A DNA stretch of 31,186 bases from positions 145,398 to 176,583 of the forward strand of contig LSYV01000021.1 of the NCBI GenBank assembly GCA_001584585.1, in the 5' to 3' direction. This document shows, in pieces, positions 18,601 to 29,100 of the stretch (position 1 is the first letter of the stretch; every line of letters begins with the position of its first letter). The DNA is from Gonium pectorale. Taxonomy: Eukaryota; Chlorophyta; Chlorophyceae; Chlamydomonadales; Volvocaceae. The position numbers and the translations under genes are program-made. The notes beneath the pieces are model-generated. The model saw only the letters and a list, made by a program, of their open reading frames with translations, did not search any database and was not told the DNA's origin.

Positions 18601-21600
18601 CCCGGAGGAGGAGCTGGTGCAGGCCGGCTGCACCGCCGTTGTGGCGGTGAAGTTTGGCTCGGACCTCTACGTGGCAAACGCCGGCGACAGCCGCGGCGTT
18701 CTCTGCCGTGGTGGCAAAGCCGTAGCCCTCAGTGAGGACCACAAGCCCGCGCAGGAGGGTGAGCGGTCGCGCATCATTGCCGCGGGCGGCTTTCTGTCGG
18801 AGATCGGCGGTGTCTGCCGCGTCAACGGCAACCTGAACCTCAGCCGCGCTATCGGGGACCTCAAGTATAAAACAAACCAGGAGCTCCCGGCTAAGGATCA
18901 AATTATCACAGCGCAGCCCGACATCCGCAAGATTTCGCTGTCGCCCGAGGACCGGTTCTTCATCCTCGCGTGCGACGGCGTGTGGGATGTGATGTCGAAC
19001 CAGGACGCTGTGGATTTCGTGGGAGCGAGGTTAGACCAGGGTATGACGCCCAGCCAGGCGTCGTGCGCCCTGCTGGACGCGTGCCTGGCGAGCGACCCCA
19101 AGGAGGCCCGTGGCGTGGGTTGCGACAACATGACGGTGGTGGTGGTGCAGCTGCAGGGCCAGGGTAGCTGAGCGGCGAGGGGGCGCGTTTGGACGCCTGT
19201 ACGTGTGTTGTAACGACGCTGAAGGGTTTAAGCTTGGCAGTGCCACGCGTACGCGCACAGACAAGCAAGGGTTGAGGGGCAGATGCATGGGTAGCTGGTG
19301 CGCGGCGCTCTGAAGATGCGCCCATTCAGGGTTAGGGACAGGGCAGGTGGTAAGGGGCGTTGCATGGGCAAGGTTACGAATGCCGATGCAACAACGCCCC
19401 TTACGCGTTGCTTAGTGACCAGGAGTACGTAGTTCTCGTAAGGGGTTTCGACGCGGACAAGCGTCTTTCGGCGTGGCATATGGCTTCCGCGCGGTGCCGC
19501 CAAGTCATAACGCCCGCAGCGCAAAGCGAGAGAGGAAGCGCATCTGCTCTTTATTTTTGGACGTTGGTGACGTGTGGCGAGCGCGGCAATGGTGTAAGCT
19601 GCCGAGGGTAAACCCTGGCCGTGCTGTTGTGCATTCGCGTGTGTTGGTGGGTACTTTCGGTCGAGCAACGAAGGAGCAAGGGGCCCCTCGATGCCGCGCT
19701 GCCTCACATGGCCTCCGGCCTTTCTTGCATGAGCCGGGTGTTCATGGCGCGAGGCCGGGGACATGTTTGTCAGGGGTTCCATGTGCAGCTGCGCCCTAAT
19801 TGCTTGCAAACCTTCTCGGCTTCTCCCGACGGCCAAGTACAGCAGTTTGCTGCGGTCCTTCGGCGTGCAGCTTTGCGTGAACTGTGCACAGCTTCTATTC
19901 GCGCCGGGGCTAGCGGAATCTAGCTTGGCTCATGCAGGTGTCCGAACGCGGCGGGGTGCCACTGCGCGTTGCGGAGCCACGGCCAGCGGCGGGTGTGCAT
20001 CGTGCGCGCAAAGTGGCGCGCAGGATGCGCACGTCTGTACTGCAACGACATTGTAAGTCCTTCGTCCTACAGTCGCGTGGGGCCACCCAGTACATGGCAT
20101 GCAAAGTATGGGAATGAGCAGTACTGCATGACCAGCAAAGCTTGCGGGCTGCACCGTGTGGATGATGATGGCTCAGGGGCCAAGCCAGCCATGGCATGTG
20201 AGGATCTGAGGACAGGCCTTGTTAATGCAGCACATGGGTACACGCAAACAGCTCGAGCAATGAATCCGCTTCTCCGCAGTGTTTGGGCGCGGGATGCCGG
20301 TGTCTAACGGGCAACGCTCCTGGTGTAGAATCCGTTCTCTTCCGGTGTTATGAAGTACCGTGTGCCATGCATATGGGACCGCTGGCACGTACTACAGAAC
20401 ACGAACATGTCCTTCCCATGCATGTCTCAAGCGCCCCGCCGAACTGTGCCGGGTGCGCCGTGGAACACGCGCAAGGTATGGCGTCAAGTGCATGTCCATG
20501 ATTCTTGTCTGCAAATGCTGCGGGTTGTTGGGGGCAGTTCCGTCACTGCCTAACGCCGTCTCAATTTTAATTTGTGTACACCTGTCGCGTGGCCCCGCAG
20601 TTTCCGCCCCCGCTAGCTGCGCAGTTTGCCCTAAGCGTTTTTCGGGGGACGTCACTTTGCCTCGGGTTTCATGTGCCTCCCAGCCCGAGACCGCATCCCC
20701 TTCCCCGCCCAACCGCCCAGCCCCAGCACCAACCCCCGCCCCCGTTCACTCACCGACTCCACCCCGCCTTGCCCGGAGGCCCTACCCGAACGATCAAATG
20801 GCCATACGAACGACCTTTCCAGCAACCAAACGACCTTATGCACAAGGTGATGCCGCAATCTCACGTCTGCTCACGTTCCCAAGCCCGCCCCGCAGCCCTG
20901 TCCCGCCCGCCCACCCACCAGGTCCAAGATAATGTCCGCCGAGCCCATGGCGGGCGCCGCCTCCAGCGCGCCGTCGGCCGACAGCAGCACTACGTGCTTG
21001 AAGCCCTTCTCCGCGAAGAAGCGGCGCGCGATGTTGTGGTAGCCCGTCACCACGCGCAGCGGCGTCTCGGCCGTCCAGTCGGGCATGGAGCGCAGCTGGT
21101 CCAGGCTCGTAACACCCGCAAACTTGCCTGGACGGGGGCGGAGCGGCGGGGGCCGCGGCGAATGGGAGGGGTTTCAGCCAAACGGGGCGAAGGGCGCCGG
21201 TGGGGCGGCGGGCGGCGAGCGTGCTGGCGGCAGGGGCGGCGTAGGTCTTTGGCCGCAGGGCGTTCAGTCCCCAGGGGTGCCCTGCCTGCCACTGCCCCGT
21301 GTGTCCCGCACGCGCGGCAATCCGCGTCCGAGTAAAGCCCTGCCACACGCCCGCCCAGTGGCTCACCCGGGCACGCCCCTGGTCCTCTACATGCCGCACA
21401 TTACACCCGCCCAGCAACGCTCGGGAACACACCGGAGCACCGTTCCTGGCCAACATTCCGGGCTCGTGTAACGCGCATGGCCCAGCCTCGCAAGCTCGTC
21501 CAACCACGCCCCTACCGCACTTCCCGCCGCGCGCTGCTCTGCTAAACAATTCTCCACTTCTCCACTACCCTATGTAATAGATGTCGCAGGGTTATCACCC

Positions 21601-24600
21601 ACGCCACGCGCGAGATGGCGTTACTATCCTCTCCTCTCTACGCCCCCTTCCCTCCCCAGTCTCCCCCTTGAACGCCCCTCTCCTCCCCCCGCGCCCTGAG
21701 CCTCAGCCTCGAACGCACCCGCCCCCCACGCGTCCGCACCGCCGCCCGCGCTCACCCGTCATGGGGACCCCTAGCGCCAGGTGGCACTGCCCAAAGCCCA
21801 GCGCGTCATGGCACACCACCAGGTCGCTGTCGCCGTCGGCCAGCTCCGAAAACATGTCAGTTCCCACGATGCCCAGGTCAATGTCGCGGTAGCGCAGCTT
21901 GCGCACAACGTCGCTGGCGCGCTGGAACCACACCTCCAGGCCGGGGATCTGAGGGGGTGGATGGGTGGGGCCGGTGCGCGGTTTCGGGGGTAGTGCAAAT
22001 GGGGAACGGGTCGGAATACATTACTCTGACGCTGAAGGACGGACGGGCGGCGATCGGGGGGCCGGGGTGGGGCGGGAACCGAAGGCCGGGGCTGGGCGGG
22101 GCGGCAAGCCCGCTGATCGCACGGTTTGCGGCGCATACTCCCGGTCTTGGTGGGGAAGGCCCGAGGATACGAGGTCAAGGCCCGAGGGGTCTGGGTGGGC
22201 ACGTGGCACCTGACGGCCCCCCTCGAGCCTCGACACAGGGCGAGCGACGAGACAGCGGGGCAGCAGCCTGCGCGGCGCCGGGGCGTGGTCCCCGAAGTGC
22301 CCTTACAGTGAGATGGACCCCGAACTTTGCCACACACCAGGTCCTACCCCTGTCGCATATGGCCGGCCCAGCGCCCCGCGCACAGGCGGGGTCCTGACAC
22401 TAGCCGTCGGCGAGTATGCATCAGAAATAAACGCAACCCACGTTCCGGCCCTACCTGCGGGATCTTTGCCACGTACTGGCGCGGGTTGGGCTTGTAGACC
22501 GACAGAGCGCAGTCCTGCGGGAGGGAGTGGAGGGCCGGGCGCGGCGGAGTGGGTCATGGGTCCGTGGCCCCAGCTGATGACGGGGGAGCGGGAAAAGGGA
22601 TGGGACCGCCCGTGCGGTGCACCCCAGCGGTAGGTACCGGAGGTCAGCTCGTGAGCCGAGCCTGAGGGCGGGCCCAGGGCGTGAGGCATTGAGGATGCGG
22701 GTGCCTGACAGCTGCGCAACTGCCTCCAGGCGTCGAGAAGACAGGTCCTGCGTCCCAACAGCGTCTGGGCCTGGCAGTCCACGCCGCTGGACAACCGTGC
22801 ACGCAAGGCCCGTCCTCCAGCCGCCCACATGCCGCCCACCTTGCAATGCCAGGACACCCTGCTTCAAAAGAGCAAGGCTACAAGGCACCCAAACCCGCCG
22901 CTCTACAGAAATGGGTTAAGGCTAATGGCCGCAAGACCAAGCCCGCCTTCGGCTGCAGCTCGCAGCCGCCCGAAGGTCTAAGCCGCCCAGTAGCGCAGCC
23001 TCACATTAGCACTGGGGTCCGTACTGCATTCATGCGGGCTCCGCAACAATCACACTGCCCCCGCCCAACACTGCAAGGCCACCAAGCCCACGGGCCAACG
23101 TGGCTTCGATCAGCGCAGCCGCTGAGACACCCGAACGTGACACTACCAACTCGTCTGACGGCCGACACTTGACAACAAACGACACGCCGTATGATACCGG
23201 CTGGTGCCAACCGAAGACCGACCCACTCGCCCACCAGTACCGCGCCAAATGAGACTCCAGCCGGCATCGGGTGGCAGCCTAGCCGGTCCTCCGCTCCGGC
23301 GGTCAGATCCTCGCCTCAGCGGCTCCCGCCCCCATCGCCGCCACGGTCACCGTGTAGGAACGGCTTCGCATCCCTCCACAGGCCTCAGCGGCAGGATGGG
23401 TGGCTGCCCGGCGCCCACACGCTGGGCCACGCTGTCAGGTCCCTGTCACCGTGCCGCAGGGTCCGCCAGCCACGACAGCCACGGCGGTGCAGCCCTCCAG
23501 AAGCTCATGCACAACAAGACAGCCCCGCGGGCGGGCGGTGCCGACTGCGCGGCGCTTCGTGTTGAAGCGTGCCGTCAGCAGAGGGTCAAGGCGCTCTCCG
23601 AGCGCATCCAGAGTCCAGGCCGAGAGGCCGGTACCGCAGCCCTGCCGGCCGCGCAGCACTAGCGACATGCCCACAGCACATTGCCCCTGCCGCTCAGCTC
23701 CGTAGTGGACCCATCATGGCTCACTGTTGCTGTCTGCTGCCCACATTGCTTGCACGCCCTTCTCCACCGCAACCTAGCCCAGCCCCAGCCTCGTCCCGGC
23801 TCCGTGTCCGCCGCTACCTCAGCCGCAGGACCCTGGGGACTCATGGGGATCCCTGGCCCACGGGCCTGCCCGATTCATTCACCGCACCAGCGCCCGCTCA
23901 ACGGCCGCCTCTCATAGCCGCCCTCAGCCCGTCACCCCACCGCCGCTCCCAGCGCCGCCATCCCGCTTCCAAATCATGCACCCTGTTCTGTGGCCGCCTC
24001 AAGCCGCCTTGGAATGCCACCACGCCCCCGACACAACCCTGCCCCAGATCGAGCCGTCCCAAGCCCCACCCCACTCCGCCCTGCTGACCCACCTTGAGCA
24101 GGTCCATGGTGTCCTCCGCCATGCGGCCCTTGCTGGGCAGGCCCAGGCGCAGCGAGTTGCGGGGAGCCGTCTTGAAGGCCTTAGTCAGGCCTAACGGGTG
24201 TGGGAGAGGGCGGGGCACAGGGGGCAGCGCGGTGGGTGGGGTCGGCTTGCGGCAGCGGCGTGGGTGCAGCGCGAGGGTGCGGCTGCAAGCTGCGACGCGC
24301 AGTGCGATGGCGGGGCGGACTCCAGCCGGGGGCCGCGGCTCGGAGGACTGGCGGCAGGGGCGGACCGCAGTCCGCATAGGACTGGCGCCCGCGCCCGCTG
24401 GATTTGGGCCCATGGCCGGCCCGCCGCACTGCCCCACGCGCGGCACCGAGCTGGGTCCGCTGGCTCTGGCTGCCTGACGCTGGTTCGACTAGCGGGGCAC
24501 GTCAGCTGACGCTGGCTCCGTTGGCCAGGGGCCCCACGCCTGCTGCCTTGAGGCAGCGGTCCGCCTGGTCCGCCAGGTCAGCGGGTCCGTGCCGCCATGC

Positions 24601-25443
24601 AAACGGCTGCCCAGCAGGCCGCACGGAGCAGATGTCGGGCGTGGCGCAGTAGGGCACAACCCGCGGTATCGGCCGAGCGCACGGTGGCCGTGTGGCTATG
24701 GCTGTCCGCCCGCAAAGGAGGCGGCCGGGCACTCCGTAAGTGCTGCTGCTGCGCGCCCTCGCTCCTCCTGTCAGATCTTTGGGCTCCGGAAGCTGCTGGG
24801 TACCTCATTGGAGGTTCCCATTGTGGACGCGAGGAGCATGTGCTGTGGTAGCCCAGACCTGGCGGCGCTGCGCGGGCGGGCCCCTGGCACGGGGTCGGCC
24901 CGCGCTGAGGCCCGGGTTTGCCCGCCTTCTGAAGGCGCCTCAGCCGCCTGCCAGCACCAGCAGCGCCGGGGGTGCTAGTGAGCAGGTCCCTGCCCTTCCC
25001 GGCACACTACCCCTTTGCACTGGCCACTGGGTCGGTTGGTCATATCTGCCTCGCCCCCCTGTCGGCCCCCCGCAGCCAGCGCTCCGGTGTCAGGAAACAT
25101 CCCTGCCAATTGCACGCTCGAGACTTTCATCCAAAATCACCCAAATCCCCTTCGCCAGCTGCTCGTCGGGAGCGACAGCCGCCGCCGACCCGGTCGCTCG
25201 AATTCGGCCCACACCCCAAACGCGCTTACCCGACGGCACATTGGCTGCTTCCTCGTCCATGCTGTTCATGAGCAGCTTTCCGCCCATCGCCTCATCCTCC
25301 GGCCTCCGCGTCAGGCTGGCTGAAATGGATGCGCGCAGCTGGCGTCCGTGCGTCCATTTGCCGCGAGCGACGGCGGGCACGGCTGAGCGCGCTCGGCCAA
25401 GCGAGACGGAGACATCGATCTGACGCCCTAGCATCGTCTGCAT
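15602..25443 (-). CDS. HISG: ATP phosphoribosyltransferase, long form, plastid-targeted (histidine step 1)
   Basis: It joins ATP and PRPP to form phosphoribosyl-ATP, the committed step of histidine synthesis. Exons in transcript order (high to low): 25443-25230, 24190-24093, 22514-22455, 21948-21756, 21127-20919, 17087-16962, 16689-16549, 16186-16061, 15763-15602, giving 442 residues. Every junction is GT-AG and in phase, and the spliced protein follows plant HISN1 almost without gaps. Residues 1 to about 60 are rich in Arg, Ser and Ala with few acids, fitting a chloroplast transit peptide. Then come [10 protein letters not shown] (86-95), [19 protein letters not shown], and the PRPP-binding segment [18 protein letters not shown] (240-258) running into VSTGVTL (259-265). 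The C-terminal part (about 310-420, with GPTIANVYN and TYIFDE) matches the regulatory domain of long-form enzymes, which in this family mediates histidine feedback. The ATG at 25,443 is preferred because it leaves a full transit peptide; a second ATG lies three codons on. Intron 5 is 3,831 bases and hosts a PP2C gene antisense. Confidence 0.93.
17971..19171 (+). CDS. PP2C-family protein phosphatase, PPM1G-like, two exons
   Basis: A metal-dependent Ser/Thr phosphatase. Exons 17971-18270 and 18383-19171, with a 112-base GT-AG intron in phase 0, give 362 residues. Motifs: MGAYLSSP at the start, which fits an N-myristoylation site and the opening typical of the PPM1G branch; [10 protein letters not shown] (31-40, with metal-site Glu37 and Asp38); VFDGHGG (57-63, Asp59); AGCTAVVAV (about 181-189); [15 protein letters not shown] (Asp259); ACDGVWDV (Asp298); and [10 protein letters not shown] (Asp348-Asn349). 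All expected metal ligands are present. An acidic, Ser/Gly-rich insert occupies about 115-178, the place where PPM1G proteins carry their acidic domain, though here it is much shorter. The gene lies wholly inside HISG intron 5 on the other strand. Its ATG is preceded by ACACC, a good algal start context. Full length and intact motifs argue for a working gene and not a retrocopy; the intron also argues against retroposition. Confidence 0.93.
19209..19213 (+). terminator. Candidate TGTAA polyadenylation signal for PP2C
   Basis: First TGTAA after the stop codon, 38 bases downstream. This would give an unusually short 3' UTR for these algae, so one of the later signals may be used in its place. 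Confidence 0.3.
19350..19404. repeat. Hairpin downstream of PP2C
   Basis: GTAAGGGGCGTTGCAT (19,350-19,365) pairs with ATGCAACAACGCCCCTTAC (19,386-19,404), with one three-base bulge and a 20-base loop. It is symmetric and could act in either transcript (PP2C 3' UTR or HISG intron). Confidence 0.75.
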
Positions 25444-26106
25444 TGTGCCTACAGTCGATTGCGCAAGCGGAATATCGAAAGATGTGCCCAGTCACCTAGA
25501 CAAAGCGCGTTCAGCACGGAGCGAGTCAAAAGGCTAATTGAATGTGCAAGCGGCGCTTAAGTATCTCGCAGGCACCTGATGTACAGCATCCTGAGCACTG
25601 AGTATTTCAAACTGCAGCCCATTGACAATTGAACAACACATAACAAAAATAACAACAAGAAGCGACCGGCCCGTTCCCACTAAAATTGTTTCCGTTGCTG
25701 CCGCCGAAGTGCCTGACGGTGATGCGCATGCCTTTAGAAAGCATGTCAATTTAGGCATGAAGCCAACATGGTAGCTTAGGTCTGCTGTTGAGCCGGCGAG
25801 CAGCCGGTGCCGCGCAGAAAGAGGCTGCCTGGTGAGCCGCGCTTGGGCCATCTTACTCTTACAAGGCGTCTTTATTCGTTCTGAAGACTCGCTACCGTCA
25901 TGGGCCGCCGCCGGAAGAGTTGTTCCGTTGATTCTACGGGCGTTGTGCTGGATCAGGAGTGTTGGTCCGGGGGGTCAGGAGGTGTTTCCAAGCACTTGAG
26001 GGCAGGGCGCATGGCCGAAACCCACACGGCGCCACCGGTACACCTTGCCCCTGTCCCTCTGTGTATCTAGGGTACGACTGGACTGCGCCCCTCAGCTGGG
26101 ACTGCT
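25444..26106. promoter_or_regulatory. Divergent intergenic spacer between HISG and the HAD-fold gene
   Basis: These 663 bases separate two start codons pointing away from each other, so both promoters and 5' UTRs must lie here unless upstream exons are missed. About 25,530-25,760 is clearly richer in A/T than the surroundings (for example runs such as AACAAAAATAACAACAAG near 25,640). A minus-strand frame of 105 codons (25,851-25,534) begins with a transit-like Arg/Ser/Ala stretch. I regard it as a possible upstream ORF or unannotated 5' exon, not a gene. Confidence 0.45.
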
Positions 26107-29100
26107 ATGGATGTGGATGCGGCGGCAGGCGGCCCGGGCCAGGCCCCGGAGGAGCCGCCGGTTTCACTTGGCGGAACTGACGGCGCTGGCCCGTCCAATG
26201 GACTGCCCTGGCTGATGTTTGACCTGAACGGTACGAACAACTGGAAAACGCATGCCTGAACGTGCTCACGATGGCCTGGATGGTGCACTTCTGGTCCGGG
26301 CGAGCATAGACAGGGGAGTGCTGTAGGAGGCCCGGGTAGTCTCGTCCACCTAAACGCGTCCGCCCCAACACCCCTTCCACACCATTCCTGCCACAACGCG
26401 AGCCCAAGCTCTCTCCGCCCTCAACCTTTAACCCCCCTACACCTCTTTATCTTCTTTACCCCTACACCTCCTTCACCAAGGTGTGCTGGTTGAGGAGTCT
26501 AAGTACGGCGACCAGCCGCAGCCGCCACCCAGCCGCAAGCATGGCGGTTACGGTTACGGCAACGGGCGCCGCCATTTCCGGGCGCGCCGTGGCTTCCGGG
26601 CTCGTCCCGGCGTGTCCCGCCTGCTGCAGCTGCGGGAGCACTTCCGCCTGGGGCTGTACACCTCCGCCACGCCGCCCACCGTCGAGCGCGCCCTGCAGTC
26701 CCTCACCAACCAGATAGCGCAGGAGCTGGCGGCGGCAGGGCTGCCCAACCCGCAGTTGGACGGTGCCGGCGGTAGAAGAGCAGCTGCAGCAGCGGGAGTG
26801 GCTGCGGATTCGGGGGCAGGTGCAGCGTCGGCGCCTGCAACGAAAGCAGCAGATGACCCGGCAGAGATTGATCTGGATACGGAGCAGGAGGGAGGGGCAG
26901 GTGGAGGCGGGGCAGGTGAGGCCCGGGAGCGCTCGGCTTCCCACCAGCGGGCCGTCCCAGCCGGTGGCGAGGACGCCGGGGCAACGGGCGGCGGCGGCCC
27001 GGCGCCTGCTTCGGGCGGCGCTGAGGCGGCGGCGGCCGGGGCCTGCAGTCAGGACAGCGGCGCGCAGGAGTCACGGCGCGGCGACGGCGACGGCAGCGGC
27101 CGCGACGGCTATAATGGCGGCAGCGGCGGCGGCTCTCGGCGTGACGACGGCGGCGGCGGCGGGCGCCGCAGGGGCGCGCCGAGCTTCAATGCGCGGCTGC
27201 TATTTGGCCGCATCCTGCACCGTGATCACTGCCGGCCCGACCCCACCTGGCGCGACCGGCCCGACGGCCGGGAGTGGGACACCGTCAAGCCGCTGGCGCA
27301 GCACGGGCTGCCGCTGGCCAGGTGCCTGCTGCTGGACAACGAGAGGCGCAAGAGCGCTCCGGGTACGGGTAGTGAAGGGGGTCGGCAGGACGGCAGCGCT
27401 TCGTATGGGAAGCGGTTGGGGAAAGGGGTGAGGGTTGGGCGCGGGCGGAGGGGGGTGTCAGCGGGTCGACAGGGCGGTGGGGGTTTCGGGCGGAAAATTT
27501 GCAAGGATTCGGGTCTGGGGCTCGACTGCGTCCTATGGGGAAGGTGGTCAGGGCGTGACACGGCTGCGTTGCTGCTCTGTTCCGCAAGGTGCCGTCGTCT
27601 CGTGCCTGGCCTTCTGGAGGAGGGCCTGAGGGCTGCAGTTGCGTCTGGTAGCACTTCTAGGCGCTGGGCGGCCGCCCCACCCATCACGGGCTCGCTGGCC
27701 TGCCCGTCTCGTCACCCGCAGCCCCTTCCTGTGCCCCCCGATGACAGATTGGGTGGGTCTGCCGCACCCCTGCCCCTTACCGCAGGCGAGGAGGGTAACA
27801 TGCTGGTGCTGCCCACTTGGGAGAGCGCGCAGGACGAGGGCAAGGCGGTGTGGGCGGGACTGCTGGCGGAGCTGCTGGCGCTGCCGCACAAGGTGGGCTG
27901 CGGCGGCGGGAGGGCATAATGGGGGTTGGGTGCGGCTGAGGAGAAGGGAAGCGGACCGGCTGGTCGGCGCTCGGTGCTGACTAGTTGGATCTTGCCGTGT
28001 GGTCCCCCGGAAAGGGCCCGGGAGGCCGACGTGCCGGGGGCAAGGCAAAGCCCTTGAGCGGTCAGGATCTGCAGGCATCGCCTCACATGGCGGTTTGCAG
28101 CTCAAGATCTGCTTGAGCGAGACGCGTGTTTGAGCGCTGACCCAGATCAGCGCTTAATGCAGGATTGGGCGAGAGGGCTCTGGAGCCTGCCGCTCGCCTG
28201 CTGGTTCGCCGATGCTGCCGGGCGGACTCTGCCTGTCACCCCCTGCTCCAAGTTGCAAGCACCTCGACCCGGCCTCTGCAGGATCCCCAGCTGGACGTGC
28301 GGCAGCACAGCGCCGCCATCTCCGCCCGCCTGCTCCCGCTACACGTGCCGGTGGAGGCGGCGGCCGCCCAACAGGCGCAGCCCGTAAGCACCCCGCAGCA
28401 GCAGCTGCAGCAGCAGCAGGAGCGGCAGGAGCGGCAGGAGCGGAGGGAGAGGAGAGAGCGGCTTAGGCAGGAAGGTTCAGCGCGGGACGGCTCGGCGGAG
28501 CAGCAGGAGCAGCCGCCGCAGCCGCAGCAGCCGTCCATGAGCAGGAAGGACAGGAAGCGGGCGGCGCTGGTGGCGGCGGTGGCGGCGGTGCTTGGCGACT
28601 CGGCCGCTGAGGACGCGGGGCTGGGGGAGGGGCGGCGCCCGCGCTGGGCGGCAGCCGCACTTGCCGACGGTGGAGTGGCCGCTGAATCCCTTGACCCGAG
28701 CGCCACCGGTTTCGATGCAAAGCGGCCGCGGCTTGAGGACCCTGGCCCCGAAGCCGCTGCAGACGCTGGCACCGACAGTCAGGCGGGAGACGGAGGCTTG
28801 GCGGCGTTCCCGCCCGGCTGGAAGGAGGTTCTGCGGCTGCTGGCGGGGCACGCCCCAGTGGTTCCGGAGCAGGAAGCGGACGGTGCGCGACCGGCGGGCC
28901 AGGCCGAGCCGCGGCGGCTGCGGGTCGATCTGAAAATGCCGCAGAGGGGGTCCCTCCCGGCCGACCCACGGCTCAACATGCTGCTGGCGTGCTGCACGCT
29001 GGGGGCGTGCGCCGCGACCCGCGGGTCGGCGTGTCACCACGACGTCGCCGCCCTCATGATGGGCCGCTGGGCCAAGCACGGCGGCTTCAAGGCCTGCAGG

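Larger units (their letters stand above)
19172..20600 (+). other. Probable 3' UTR and downstream spacer of the PP2C gene
   Basis: The plus strand is G/T-rich without a convincing frame up to about 20,600, then turns C-rich as expected for HISG intron sense on the minus strand. TGTAA signals lie at 19,209-19,213, near 19,593 and near 20,053, so the transcript could end at any of these. A hairpin is at 19,350-19,404. Confidence 0.4.
17088..20918 (-). other. HISG intron 5 (3.8 kb) hosting an antisense gene
   Basis: The donor follows the codons for Asp-Leu (GACCTG then GTGGGTGG on the minus strand). The acceptor precedes GTGAGCACCGGC, restoring Asp-Leu-Val-Ser-Thr-Gly as expected in the PRPP motif, in phase 0. 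The other HISG introns are 272-1,578 bases. The excess is explained by the complete PP2C gene and its flanks. The 17,088-17,970 part carries the presumed PP2C promoter; no clear TATA box is seen there. Confidence 0.85.

Noticed and set aside
18101..18901. 266-codon minus-strand frame antisense to PP2C as a missing HISG exon
   Set aside because: HISG exons 5 and 6 already join without a gap relative to the family; this frame is a shadow of PP2C coding sequence.
22515..24092. A second nested gene inside HISG intron 2
   Set aside because: Plus-strand frames there are Pro/Ala/Ser-rich without motifs, and composition matches minus-strand G/T-rich intron sequence.
24440..24520. Possible tRNA from a GGTTCGACT-like T-loop near 24,482
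   Set aside because: No matching acceptor, D or anticodon stems could be folded around it; no tRNA was found elsewhere either.
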